From assembly GCA_944390945.1 (NCBI GenBank), contig CALXRV010000021.1, positions 1 to 52,452 of the forward strand: 52,452 nt of DNA. The letters are read 5' to 3'. Shown piece by piece: positions 15,075 through 23,429 of this stretch. A program made the translations under genes and the position numbers. Each line of letters starts with the position of its first letter. Position 1 is the stretch's first letter. Under the pieces are notes generated by a model. The model was given only the letters and a program-made list of their open reading frames with translations, did not search any database and was not told the DNA's origin. The DNA is from an uncultured Clostridia bacterium. Lineage in GTDB: Bacteria; Bacillota; Dehalobacteriia; UBA4068.

Positions 15075-17246
15075 ATGCAAAAATATTTGAAGCAAGGGTT
15101 TACCCTCTTATTGTCCCTGCTCCTCATCTTCTGTTTTTCTACAAGTGCGCTCGCGGCAACGCTGCCGCAAGCTGGAGAAGACTGGAGCAGCCGCACCGTC
15201 ATCCTCTACACCAATGATGTCCACGGCAATGCCGTACAGAGTGAAAGCGCGCTTGGTTATGCGGCATTGGCGCAGCTGAAAGCGGAATATACGGCCGCAG
15301 GCGCCAGCGTGCTGCTGCTCGATGCCGGCGACGCCATCCAGGGTACGCCATTGGTCGCACTGGAGCAGGGCGCAAATGCGATTCGTCTGATGAACGCAGC
15401 CGGTTATCAGGCGATGACCCTGGGCAACCATGAATTTGATTATGGCCAGGCACAGTTGGCGGCTCTTGCGCAAAGCGCAGATTTTCCGTTTTTGGCGGCA
15501 AATATCACCGATGCGCAAGGCGAAACGCTATTCCAGGACCATATTATTTTCGATTTACCCACGGCGAAAGTCGGCGTTTTTGGTCTGTCAACGCCGGAAA
15601 CCGTAACCTCTGCGCACCCAAGTTTGGTTGCCGGACTACAATTTTCTTCTGCTGAAGCGCTATATGCCACAGCAAGCGAGCAGGTAGCCATATTGCAGGC
15701 TGCCGGATGCGATTTGATCATCTGCCTGGGGCATCTCGGCACGGATGAAGGCAGCGCGCCCAACCGTTCGCTGGATGTGCTCACGCATACTGCAGGTATC
15801 GATCTTTTCCTGGATGGCCACAGCCACAGCGTGATCGCCGGGCAAAAAGTGGGGGATGCTCTGCTCTCCTCAACCGGCACCGGCTTTGCCAATATCGGCA
15901 TCGCAATCTATGATGCGGCGGACGCTTCCCTGCAGAGCAGTCTGCTCGCCAGCGGTGAATATTCGCAGCAAGAGCCTGCGCTGGCCGCCATGGCTGCAGA
16001 ATTGCAGGCAGCGGTGGAAGACGAACTTTCGCAGGTCGTCGCCAAAGCCACGGTACAGCTCAACGGGGAACGTGAACCGGGCAATCGGACGGAAGAGACC
16101 AATCTCGGCGATTTCAGTGCGGACGCCGTACTTTGGAGCGCACAGCAGAGCGATCCTACAGTGATCGCTGCAATCCTCAACGGCGGCGGCATCCGCGCCT
16201 CGATCGAGGCGGGCGATATCTCGCTTTACAACATGAAAACAGTCTACCCCTTTGACAATCAAGTCGCGATTCTGACTTTGCGCGGTGCGCAACTGCAGGA
16301 AGCGCTTGCTGCCGCTACCGCTGCCGCACCGACGGCAAGCGGCGCTTTTCCCCAGGTGGCGGGTATTGAATTCTGCCTGAACACCTCTGTGCCCTATCAG
16401 AACGGCGCACAGTATGGCGATACTTCCTACTATGCACCGGCTGACCCGGAAAGCCGCGTACAGATCCTGCGCATCGGTGGCCAGGCTTTTGACCCGGAAC
16501 AAAGCTATACCATTGCGACCAACGACTTTCTGGCGGCAGGCGGCGATTCCTATGCCGTGTTCCGCGAAGCTTATCTGCAGAACGGCTATCCGACCGGGGT
16601 TACGCTGGAATCCGCATTGCTGCAATATGCAACAGAGGCGCTGGGCGGTGTGATCGGCGAAGCATACGCCGCGCCGCAGGGACGCATCCTGCAGGTCGCT
16701 TTCCAGGACGTGCCGCTGCGCTCGCCGGAACTTCCGGCGGTCGCCCTACTCCAGCAGGCTGGCATTGTATTCGGCATCTCGCCAGAATCCTATGCCCCGG
16801 ATGCCGCACTAACCTATGGTCAGGCCAGCGCCATGCTGTACCGCCTGGCCGGAGCCGAGACGGCGGACGATACGCTGTCGGCTGGCTATAGCTGGGCGTT
16901 AGATAACGGCCTGCTCACAACAGCAGAAGACGGGACTTTGCCCGCAGCCGCCGCCACAGTGAGCCGCGAGCAGCTGGCCTTGCTGCTGCAACGCTTCCTC
17001 GACATCACTCAGCTCTCCCTGCCAACAACGCTTCAGCTGCCGGTGCTTACCGATGCAGCTGAGATCAGCCCCTTTGCCACTGCAGCCGTAGAGCTGGCCT
17101 GCAGCAGCGGCCTGCTTTTGCCGGATGATAACGGTTGTTTTGCGCCGCAGCGTGCGGCGACACGCGCCGAAGCAGCGCAGGCATTGGCGCTGCTGCTGCA
17201 GCAAGGCGCCCCGAAAACAGAAGCGCAGGAAGAAATGGCTGCCTGA
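15075..17246 (+). CDS. Exported 5'-nucleotidase with C-terminal SLH repeats
   Basis: A 723-aa surface enzyme of the UshA/CD73 metallophosphoesterase family, which dephosphorylates nucleotides or nucleotide sugars outside the cell. A signal peptide ends near residue 27 (STSALA). Metal-site motifs follow: TNDVHGN (about 47-53), GDAIQGT, GNHEFDYG (about 117) and GHSHS (about 249). The 5'-nucleotidase C domain has ETNLGDFSAD and NGGGIRASIEAG. From about residue 543 the sequence becomes S-layer-homology-like (FQDVP..., then FAPQRAATRAEAAQAL), which would anchor the enzyme to cell-wall polymer. AGAAAGGA precedes the ATG. The exact substrate is unknown. Confidence 0.9.
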   Translation: MQKYLKQGFTLLLSLLLIFCFSTSALAATLPQAGEDWSSRTVILYTNDVHGNAVQSESALGYAALAQLKAEYTAAGASVLLLDAGDAIQGTPLVALEQGANAIRLMNAAGYQAMTLGNHEFDYGQAQLAALAQSADFPFLAANITDAQGETLFQDHIIFDLPTAKVGVFGLSTPETVTSAHPSLVAGLQFSSAEALYATASEQVAILQAAGCDLIICLGHLGTDEGSAPNRSLDVLTHTAGIDLFLDGHSHSVIAGQKVGDALLSSTGTGFANIGIAIYDAADASLQSSLLASGEYSQQEPALAAMAAELQAAVEDELSQVVAKATVQLNGEREPGNRTEETNLGDFSADAVLWSAQQSDPTVIAAILNGGGIRASIEAGDISLYNMKTVYPFDNQVAILTLRGAQLQEALAAATAAAPTASGAFPQVAGIEFCLNTSVPYQNGAQYGDTSYYAPADPESRVQILRIGGQAFDPEQSYTIATNDFLAAGGDSYAVFREAYLQNGYPTGVTLESALLQYATEALGGVIGEAYAAPQGRILQVAFQDVPLRSPELPAVALLQQAGIVFGISPESYAPDAALTYGQASAMLYRLAGAETADDTLSAGYSWALDNGLLTTAEDGTLPAAAATVSREQLALLLQRFLDITQLSLPTTLQLPVLTDAAEISPFATAAVELACSSGLLLPDDNGCFAPQRAATRAEAAQALALLLQQGAPKTEAQEEMAA

Positions 17247-17314
17247 AAGCAGACGATAATCCGATCCGGACGGCGGACAAAATGAAAATCCGCCGGGGAG
17301 ATTCGTACTTGCAG

Positions 17315-17343
17315 TTGACAATGCCGCAGGGAATCTGTATAAT
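17315..17343 (+). promoter_or_regulatory. Consensus promoter of the yceD-rpmF cluster
   Basis: TTGACA (17315-17320) and TATAAT (17338-17343), both perfect, are separated by 17 bp. The predicted start near 17350 leaves a leader of only about 13 nt before the yceD ATG at 17363. A strong promoter fits the demand for ribosomal protein L32. Confidence 0.9.
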
Positions 17344-17362
17344 ATTGCGGGAGCGGTTCGCC

Positions 17363-17881
17363 ATGATGTTAGTCGACATTGCAAAAATCAAGACCAGACC
17401 TGGAACCTGGCTGGACTTTTCTTTTACCGATAAGCTCGATGCTGCAGCCTGCGGTTACGATGATTTTCGTATTGTGGGCGATGTGGTGGCGGAAGGGCGT
17501 ATCACCAGCCTGGATGATGGATCATTTACCGCTGATTTGCGCTATACGGCGAATGTAGAACAGTGCTGCAGCCGCTGTGGCAAGCGTTTTTGCCAACCTG
17601 CTGCGGGCATGTTGCAGGCACGGTTCTCCACTTCGCCGCAGGAAGATGCGGACGGCGAGGAAGAATGCCACCTGATTCTGCACGAGCAGGCGGATCTGGC
17701 GCCGGTCATTCTGCAGGAGATCGGATTTCGCCTGCCGATGCAACCGCTCTGCCGGCAGGATTGCCGTGGTCTTTGCCCGACCTGCGGCGCTGATCTTAAT
17801 GAAGGCTGCTGTTCCTGTACGACGGAACAAATTGATCCGCGTTGGGAAAAGCTGAAAAATTTATCTTTTGAGGATGATTGA
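17363..17881 (+). CDS. yceD: YceD/DUF177 family protein
   Basis: A 172-aa DUF177 protein encoded directly before rpmF, as in most bacteria; plant and bacterial members have been linked to 23S rRNA accumulation. A CCSRCGKRFC cluster (about 66-75) and a C-terminal CRQDCRGLCPTCGADL cluster look like metal-binding knuckles. The start is ATG 17363, or the adjacent ATG 17366, because longer in-frame reading crosses the promoter. It is cotranscribed with rpmF, 18 nt downstream. Confidence 0.88.
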   Translation: MMLVDIAKIKTRPGTWLDFSFTDKLDAAACGYDDFRIVGDVVAEGRITSLDDGSFTADLRYTANVEQCCSRCGKRFCQPAAGMLQARFSTSPQEDADGEEECHLILHEQADLAPVILQEIGFRLPMQPLCRQDCRGLCPTCGADLNEGCCSCTTEQIDPRWEKLKNLSFEDD

Positions 17882-17899
17882 GAAAGGAGTGCGAGAACG

Positions 17900-18091
17900 A
17901 TGGGCGTTCCAAAGGGAAAGACTTCGAAAGCCAACCGCCGGATGAACCGGGGCGCTAACTATACGATGGATGCTCCGGCGCTGTCGGCCTGCCCGCAGTG
18001 CCATGCGCTGAAGCAGCCGCATCATGCCTGCCCTGTCTGCGGTTACTACAAAGGCAGACAGGCCGTAGTCCAGAACGAGCAGGCAAACTAA
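17900..18091 (+). CDS. rpmF: 50S ribosomal protein L32
   Basis: L32 (63 aa) begins with the family signature MGVPKGKTSKANRRMNR. It carries a four-cysteine zinc ribbon (CPQC and CPVC), so this is the zinc-binding C+ form. AAAGGAG precedes the ATG by about 10 nt. Followed by a hairpin that could separate its high expression from that of plsX. Confidence 0.96.
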   Translation: MGVPKGKTSKANRRMNRGANYTMDAPALSACPQCHALKQPHHACPVCGYYKGRQAVVQNEQAN

Positions 18092-18107
18092 GCAAGTCCG
18101 TGCGAAA

Positions 18108-18141
18108 GGGCTCAATCCAGTATTGAGCCCTTTTCGATTTT
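18108..18141 (+). terminator. Terminator or attenuator between rpmF and plsX
   Basis: A perfect 9-bp stem (18108-18116 with 18122-18130) with a 5-nt loop is followed by TTTTCGATTTT. It lies 17 nt after the rpmF stop and 20 nt before the plsX start. Since no clear separate promoter is seen for plsX, partial termination is likely. Confidence 0.75.
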
Positions 18142-18160
18142 CGGCGGAAAGGGAGGAAAC

Positions 18161-19150
18161 ATGAGATTTGCGATCGATGCGATGGGCGGCGACCATGCGC
18201 CGCAAGCACTGTTGGAAGGCACGCTGACCGCAGCCGCCGCCATGACGGCGGATGAATTTCTGCTTGTGGCTATGCCGGAGACGATCCAGGCCATACCGGC
18301 CCTGCCGGCCAATGTGCAAACTCGGCCCTGCGGCTCTGTGATGGGCATGGATGAGAGCGTAGAATCGCTGGTGCAGAAAAAGGACAGCTCGATCTGGATT
18401 GCGACCGACCTGGTAAAAAAAGGGGAAGCAGATGCCGTGATCTCTGCCGGCAGCACCGCTGCACAGATGGCGGCTGCCACACTATTGCTCGGCCGGCTGA
18501 AAGGCGTTACGCGCCCGGCCATCGCCACCGTCCTGCCTACGCTCTCCGGCGCCAGGTTACTGCTGGATGTCGGTGCCAATGCGGACTGCACGCCGGAAAT
18601 GCTGTTGCAATTTGCCGAAATGGGGGCTGTCTATGCCGAACAGCTGCAGGGCGTCAGCAAACCGCGCATCGCCCTGCTTTCCAACGGTACGGAAGCGCAT
18701 AAAGGGAATAAATTAACGCAGGCTGCATATGCTTTGATCAAAGAGAGCGGGCTGCATTTTATCGGCAACCGGGAGGGACGCGATATCCTGTTTGGCGATT
18801 ATGATGTGATCGTCTGCGACGGGATGAGCGGCAACATTGCGATCAAGAGCATCGAAGGCACTGTAGCTGCGTTGATGTCGATGATCAAACATGAGTTGAC
18901 CGCAAACTTCAAAAGCAAGCTGGGCGCGGCGCTGATCCGCGACGGCATGTATCGCGTCAAAGCGGCATTGGACTATCAGGAATACGGCGGTGCGCCGCTG
19001 CTGGGCATCAAAGGCGTGAGCATCGTCTGCCATGGTTCTTCGGAAGCGCGCGCCATCACCAATGCCATCCGTTTGGCCGAACGCTGTGTAAAAAGCGAAT
19101 TTGTTGAGAAAACAGCAGCCGCCGTGCGAACAGTAACAGCGGAGGGATAA
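18161..19150 (+). CDS. plsX: Phosphate acyltransferase PlsX
   Basis: PlsX (329 aa) converts acyl-ACP to acyl-phosphate, the donor used by PlsY (about 7 kb in this window). The family N-terminus FAIDAMGGDHAPQALLEG is intact. GSTAAQMAAATLLLGRLKG, LLDVGANADC and LLSNGTEAHKGN follow. GGGAGG lies before the ATG. No fapR regulator sits between rpmF and plsX, unlike in Bacillus. It is followed after 2 nt by acpP. Confidence 0.96.
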   Translation: MRFAIDAMGGDHAPQALLEGTLTAAAAMTADEFLLVAMPETIQAIPALPANVQTRPCGSVMGMDESVESLVQKKDSSIWIATDLVKKGEADAVISAGSTAAQMAAATLLLGRLKGVTRPAIATVLPTLSGARLLLDVGANADCTPEMLLQFAEMGAVYAEQLQGVSKPRIALLSNGTEAHKGNKLTQAAYALIKESGLHFIGNREGRDILFGDYDVIVCDGMSGNIAIKSIEGTVAALMSMIKHELTANFKSKLGAALIRDGMYRVKAALDYQEYGGAPLLGIKGVSIVCHGSSEARAITNAIRLAERCVKSEFVEKTAAAVRTVTAEG

Positions 19151-19152
19151 AC

Positions 19153-19395
19153 ATGCGGGGAGCGGAAGAGCTGAAACAGTTGTTTGCTGAGCAGTTTCAG
19201 CTTGACGCACAGCAGATTCGCTCAGAGCTCACTTTTGCAGAGCTGGCCATCGATTCCCTGGAATGGATGGAACTAACCGTGGCCATAGAAGATGCTTTCG
19301 GCATCCAATTGGATGAGGCTGCGCTTGCGCGCTGTCATAACCTGGGGGAAGCAGCGCAGCTGATCCTTCGCACCGATAAGGAAGAAAACAGATGA
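19153..19395 (+). CDS. acpP: Acyl carrier protein
   Basis: An 80-aa ACP that carries growing acyl chains on a phosphopantetheine arm. The attachment serine is in IDSLEW (Ser35), slightly divergent from the common ADSLD. Helices II-III follow with VAIEDAFGIQLDEAAL. AGCGGAGGG precedes the ATG. It overlaps rnc by four bases (ATGA), the classic acpP-rnc pair. The divergent loop leaves open that it is a specialised ACP, but its position between plsX and rnc favours the fatty-acid one. Confidence 0.9.
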   Translation: MRGAEELKQLFAEQFQLDAQQIRSELTFAELAIDSLEWMELTVAIEDAFGIQLDEAALARCHNLGEAAQLILRTDKEENR

Positions 19396-20120
19396 AAAAA
19401 AAACAATTACCAGCTGCCGAAAGCTGGCAGGCTCTGGCGGACAAGCTTGGTTTTGACCGGGAAACAGCGCCTGTTCTGGTGCAGGCGCTGACCCATCCTG
19501 CCTATTATGAAGGAAACCGCAGCCATCATGCCGGCGACAACCAGCGCTTGGAGTTTCTCGGCGATGCCGTGCTCGATCTGCTGATCGGCGAATATCTTTA
19601 TCGCCATTATCCTGAGGCGCAGGAAGGCATACTCAGCAAAATGCGCGCCTATATCGTCTGCGAAGCCTCGCTGGCAGAAGCAGCCGTTGCCCTTGGCGTT
19701 GACCGTGCGCTGCGCCTGGGCCGCGGCTCAGAAGCCGGAGGCGACCGGCAACGACCATCCGTACTGGCCGACGCGTTTGAAGCAGTGATCGGCGCGGTGT
19801 TTATCACTCAGGGTGTGGAAGCGGCGCGGCGCCTGCTGATCTCGCAGTTCGCCAGCAAAATGGAACATCTGACGCCGGCGGATTATGAAGACAAAAAAAG
19901 CCTGCTGCAAGAGCTGGTACAGGCGCGCGTACCGCATGGCGTCAACTATAAACTGCTTTCCAGCAGCGGGCCGGATCACCGGCCGCACTTTGAAAGCGGC
20001 GTTTATTGCGGCAAACTTCTGCTCGGCCGCGGACAAGGCGGCAGCAAAAAGGAAAGCGAGCTGGCTGCGGCCGCAGCTGCGCTTGCCACGCAGGAAAGCT
20101 GGCTCAGCAAGATCGAATAG
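19392..20120 (+). CDS. rnc: Ribonuclease III
   Basis: RNase III (EC 3.1.26.3, 242 aa) cuts double-stranded RNA in rRNA and mRNA maturation. The signature RLEFLGDAVLDLLIGEYLY is near residue 54 and the second catalytic carboxylate patch is LADAFEAVIGAVF. A double-stranded RNA binding domain occupies the C-terminus (DKKSLLQELVQ to SELAAAAAAL). The ATG overlaps the acpP stop. In many Clostridia smc and ftsY follow directly; here they lie some 10 kb away on the other strand. Confidence 0.96.
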   Translation: MKKKQLPAAESWQALADKLGFDRETAPVLVQALTHPAYYEGNRSHHAGDNQRLEFLGDAVLDLLIGEYLYRHYPEAQEGILSKMRAYIVCEASLAEAAVALGVDRALRLGRGSEAGGDRQRPSVLADAFEAVIGAVFITQGVEAARRLLISQFASKMEHLTPADYEDKKSLLQELVQARVPHGVNYKLLSSSGPDHRPHFESGVYCGKLLLGRGQGGSKKESELAAAAAALATQESWLSKIE

Positions 20121-20282
20121 CAGAGCCGGGACACAGATCAGGCCGCGGAGCCGGAGCGCAGGATCGTACGACAAGACAAGCCCCGGAAAAGAACGCATTC
20201 AGCTTTGGCGCTAACGGCACTTTCCCATCCGGACAACAAAACACAGCTGTGCAGGGCATGGCAAGTTTATACCGACGATAAA

Positions 20283-20316
20283 GCAAAACGCATCCTTTCG
20301 GATGCGTTTTGCGCTT
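20283..20316 (+). terminator. Terminator between rnc and the convergent coiled-coil gene
   Basis: A perfect 13-bp stem (20283-20295 with 20300-20312) with a 4-nt TTTC loop has an A-rich left arm and a T-rich right arm. It lies between two converging transcripts and may serve both. The 160 nt between the rnc stop and this hairpin show nothing I can name. Confidence 0.75.
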
Positions 20317-20369
20317 TCCTTAGCTTGTGCCGCATAGTCTGCAGAACCGTCTTCGCTAAAAGCAGGATC

Positions 20370-20858
20370 TTATTCTTCTTCCAGGGAATAATATTTGAAC
20401 GATTTGAGATCTTCCCTGTTTTTATGGATGCTGTTCAGCATACGTTCGATATTCTCCTCCAGCTGGCGCAAGACGTCGTCGCAGTAAAGGATCGATTCAT
20501 GCCTAAGCTGGATGCTGGCACGTTCAGCCTGGGCAAGCATCGTCTCTGCCCGCTCGGTGGCCGCGCGGTAAATCTCTGTCTCTTCAGTCATCTGCGCCGC
20601 CTGTTCGCGTGCTTCAGCAATAATGCGCTTGCTCTGTCCTTCCACCGTTTCCAGCAGCTTATCGCTGTGCTCCAGAACGCGCTGCGCCTGCTTCATCTCC
20701 TCCGGCAGAGCGGCATAAACCTTATCGATATATTCCAGGATCGCCTCGCCATCCACCAACACTTTATTGGAAAGCGGCACGCGGCTCGCTGTGGTAATCG
20801 ATTCTTCCAGCTCTTTGAGGATAGTTGCCAAGCCCAGATTTTCCGCTGATTCCGTCAT
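20370..20858 (-). CDS. Coiled-coil protein, DivIVA-like or F-ATPase-b-like
   Basis: A 162-aa protein without recognised catalytic motifs. Residues 55-135 are a long charged helix rich in Ala, Glu and Gln (for example RIIAEAREQAAQMTEE), predicted coiled coil. It ends in an acidic tail. Similar small helical proteins sit next to rsmD-coaD-ylbJ in clostridial genomes and are annotated loosely as ATPase or DivIVA-like. AAGGAGGG lies upstream of ATG 20856-20858, which I chose over a longer frame overlapping rsmD. It follows rsmD by 13 nt. A role in cell-envelope scaffolding is only a guess. Confidence 0.75.
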   Translation of the reverse strand: MTESAENLGLATILKELEESITTASRVPLSNKVLVDGEAILEYIDKVYAALPEEMKQAQRVLEHSDKLLETVEGQSKRIIAEAREQAAQMTEETEIYRAATERAETMLAQAERASIQLRHESILYCDDVLRQLEENIERMLNSIHKNREDLKSFKYYSLEEE

Positions 20859-20871
20859 GCTCAATCCCTCC

Positions 20872-21432
20872 TTATTCTTGCGCCAACCGACAATAGTGCA
20901 CTGACGTCGCCCCATATCTGCTGCTTTTTACAACCTGCCAGCTCGAATCTGGAGCAAATTCAGCTGTGCCCGTGCGCGTCTCTGCCACCAACAGGCCGTC
21001 CGGCTGCAGCCAGCCGCCCGCCGCCACCACATCGAACAAACGCGGCAGCAGGCCGCGGTCATACGGCGGATCGGCAAAGATCAGATCAAAACGCAGCTGC
21101 TCGCCCTGCTGCCGCAAAGCCGGCAGCAATTTTAGACAATCGCCGCGCAACAGGTGACAGCCACTGAAGCCAAGCTGCGTCAGATTGCGCTGGCAGATCT
21201 CCGCTGCGTTACGGTCATTTTCCATAAACCAGGCAGCCGCAGCGCCGCGGCTGACCGCTTCCAGCCCCAAAGCAGCGCTGCCGGCGAATGCGTCCAGGAC
21301 GACGGCATCCGCCAGGTAGGGCATGAGCACGGAAAAAATCGCTTCCTTCACACGGTCTGCAGTTGGACGCGTATGCATACCGCGCGGGGCAAGCAGCGGC
21401 CGGCCGCGCGCAGCGCCAGCAATGATGCGCAT
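20872..21432 (-). CDS. rsmD: 16S rRNA (guanine966-N2)-methyltransferase
   Basis: RsmD (EC 2.1.1.171, 186 aa) methylates G966 of 16S rRNA. The Rossmann SAM site is LDAFAGSAALGLEAVSRG, the N6-type catalytic motif is DPPY (IFADPPYDRG), and the N-terminus MRIIAGAARGRPL is characteristic. The ATG overlaps the stop of the upstream zinc-ribbon gene by one base (TAATG). The usual partner coaD, commonly next downstream, is missing here. Confidence 0.95.
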   Translation of the reverse strand: MRIIAGAARGRPLLAPRGMHTRPTADRVKEAIFSVLMPYLADAVVLDAFAGSAALGLEAVSRGAAAAWFMENDRNAAEICQRNLTQLGFSGCHLLRGDCLKLLPALRQQGEQLRFDLIFADPPYDRGLLPRLFDVVAAGGWLQPDGLLVAETRTGTAEFAPDSSWQVVKSSRYGATSVHYCRLAQE

Positions 21433-21599
21433 TACTTTTTCTTCAGCACATCATTGCCCTTTTGCGCCTGATTTGTCACTTTCAAGCTGCAGGTCTTGCA
21501 AATAAAAGCAGCGGCAGGGTTGGCAGCAAGCTTTTTATAATCCTTATGCAGCTTGCTCAGCTCCTCCTCTTTCCCGCACATCATACATTTTACCCGCAT
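21432..21599 (-). CDS. Small zinc-ribbon protein (DUF2197/YlaI-like)
   Basis: A 55-aa protein starting MRVKCMMCGKEEELSKLHKD, with CxxC pairs at the N-terminus (CMMC) and in the middle (CKTC). This is the layout of the DUF2197 family, whose function is unknown. AAAGGAGG lies before the ATG at 21597-21599, so a 16-residue longer reading is not needed. It ends in a lysine-rich tail and is coupled by overlapping stop and start codons to rsmD. Confidence 0.82.
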   Translation of the reverse strand: MRVKCMMCGKEEELSKLHKDYKKLAANPAAAFICKTCSLKVTNQAQKGNDVLKKK

Positions 21600-21808
21600 G
21601 CCGGGATACCTCCTTTCCTGACTATATAAATTTCGCTTTCCTGCCATGCCGTTCCTGCATGGCTAGATGCTTGTTTGATAAATTTTTATCCCTTCGCTCA
21701 TAATAAGACAGCAAGCCTTTTCGCAAAAACATGCCCTGCCCCAACCGGCGCAGCATGGCGAGGCAAAAAAGCAAACAGGCAAAACAGACCGACAGGAAGG
21801 ATAGAACG

Positions 21809-22786
21809 ATGGAAGGATTTTACGCTATGCCGCGTTTGGCAGCGCGGCTTGACCTGGCGCAGGAAGCGATGGACATCCTGCGCGGCGCAGCGGATGTGGA
21901 GATCGCCGGCATCCGCGAAGACGTCCGGCAGCAGGATGGCGTGACCATGCATACGGTCACCGTGCTGGATGAACGCGGCAGCCAGGCCATCCACAAACCC
22001 TGCGGCAATTATATCACCTTTGATATTCCGCCGCTCAACGAGGCAAATGCCTTTCGCTGCGTTGCAGATATGGTGGCAACGCAGCTGCATGCGCTGTTGC
22101 CGCCCCTGCAGGGACGCACGCTGCTCGTCATCGGCCTGGGCAATAGCGGCGCTGTGCCGGATGCGCTTGGGCCGCAGGTGGTCTCACTCACCTATGCCAC
22201 GCGACATCTGTTCAGCACAGGTACACCGCCGGCAGGGCTGGAGCGCGTATGCAGCCTGGCGCCGGGCGTACTCGGCACATCCGGCATCGAGACGGCGGAG
22301 ATCATCCGTGGCGTCTGCGACCGTCTGCAACCGGCAGCGGTGATCGTTGTCGATGCACTGGCAGCCGCTTCTGTCTCGCGCGTCGGCACCACCATTCAAA
22401 TGACGGATAGCGGCATCGCGCCCGGCAGCGGCATCAGCGGCAGCAAGCCGGGACGAACGGAAATCAGCGCCGCCAGCCTGGGTTGCCCTGTCGTGGCGCT
22501 CGGCGTGCCGACTGTCGTCGATGCGGCGGCGATCATCAAGGAAACGCTATCCGCACTGCGCGCTTATTGGCAAGGGAAGGCGCAGCCTTTGCCGCCGGAG
22601 ATCGACGACGATGCACGCGAATATACCGAGGCGCAACTGCTCGCCGCCTTTCGCGGTACGCTGATGGTCACCCCAAAAGATATCGATCAGCTGATCGCCG
22701 ATCAGGCAGAGATCATCGCGGCAGCCATCGCCATTTGCGCGCATCCTGCCTGCACGGCGGAAAACTATCAGGATTTTATCAAATAA
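21809..22786 (+). CDS. gpr: Germination protease GPR
   Basis: GPR (EC 3.4.24.78, 325 aa) is made as a zymogen in the forespore and cleaves small acid-soluble spore proteins at germination. The core motif VIGLGNSGAVPDALGPQVV matches the family's hydrogenase-maturase-like fold with its key aspartate. APGVLGTSGIET and VDALAAASVSRVGTTIQ are further conserved blocks. The ATG at 21809 has AGGAAGG upstream. Its presumed substrate is encoded next downstream. In Bacillus the gene is under sigma-F/sigma-G control; I could not pick out such a promoter with confidence. Confidence 0.95.
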   Translation: MEGFYAMPRLAARLDLAQEAMDILRGAADVEIAGIREDVRQQDGVTMHTVTVLDERGSQAIHKPCGNYITFDIPPLNEANAFRCVADMVATQLHALLPPLQGRTLLVIGLGNSGAVPDALGPQVVSLTYATRHLFSTGTPPAGLERVCSLAPGVLGTSGIETAEIIRGVCDRLQPAAVIVVDALAAASVSRVGTTIQMTDSGIAPGSGISGSKPGRTEISAASLGCPVVALGVPTVVDAAAIIKETLSALRAYWQGKAQPLPPEIDDDAREYTEAQLLAAFRGTLMVTPKDIDQLIADQAEIIAAAIAICAHPACTAENYQDFIK

Positions 22787-22946
22787 AACTTTTGTTAGCT
22801 GTCAATATTCTGCAACAGCTATTCATGCAGGCTTTTTCTTTTGTTGGGTAAACTGTTGCGGCAATATGGTACAGGAAAAAATTGTGCCGCATAGCAAACC
22901 GCTTTCTGCTCAAACTAGTAGCACCAACCGCAAAGGAGGTGAAACC

Positions 22947-23219
22947 ATGAGCAGAAACAGCAACGCTCCCACCGTGCCTTCCGCTTCCGGCGCTCTGAAC
23001 AACTTTAAGATGGAGGTCGCCAGCGAACTGGGCATTTCGAATTACGACCAGATCGACAAGGGTCAGCTCTCTTCCCGTCAGAACGGTTATGTGGGCGGCA
23101 ATATGACCCGCAAGATGGTCGCTTTTGCCGAGCAGGCGCTTGCACAGGGCCAGAGCGGCTCGGTCAACAGCGCTTCTCAGACCATTCAGCAGGGCCAGGG
23201 TTATCAGCAGTCCCGCTAA
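22947..23219 (+). CDS. Alpha/beta-type small acid-soluble spore protein
   Basis: A 90-aa SASP that coats and protects spore DNA. The family core is clear: FKMEVASELGISNYDQIDKG, then LSSRQNGYVGGNMTRKMV. The segment MEVASELG contains the GPR cleavage position (between Glu and Val/Ile in the family). The C-terminus is a Gln/Ser-rich tail (GQSGSVNSASQTIQQGQGYQ), longer than usual. A strong AAAGGAGGTG ribosome site precedes the ATG. It directly follows gpr, linking protease and substrate genes, and ends in a terminator. Confidence 0.96.
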   Translation: MSRNSNAPTVPSASGALNNFKMEVASELGISNYDQIDKGQLSSRQNGYVGGNMTRKMVAFAEQALAQGQSGSVNSASQTIQQGQGYQQSR

Positions 23220-23241
23220 GCAGACCTGAGGTAGCAAACTA

Positions 23242-23283
23242 AAAAAATGACTCCGGCTTTTCACAAACCGGAGTTATTTTTTT
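23242..23283 (+). terminator. Terminator of the SASP gene
   Basis: Arms 23242-23256 and 23268-23282 pair over about 15 bp (A-tract, GC core, T-tract) around an 11-nt loop and end in a run of seven T. The symmetric A and T tracts allow it to act in both directions towards the convergent glycosyltransferase gene, which begins its 3' end at 23430. Confidence 0.88.
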
Positions 23284-23429
23284 ATTCTCTGCCAACGCTT
23301 TCCCTGCATTTCCTGCCGCTTGCGCCCAGCGCAGTTCTCTACTGCATATTTCCTGATGCCATAGCGATCCGCCCGCAGGCCATCTATCATGCACAGCGTC
23401 AACAGAAAGGGCATGTCATGCCGCAATGC

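Noticed and set aside
15108..15518. Minus-strand frames inside the nucleotidase gene
   Set aside because: They overlap a signal peptide and metal motifs of the recognised exported enzyme and show no domain of their own.
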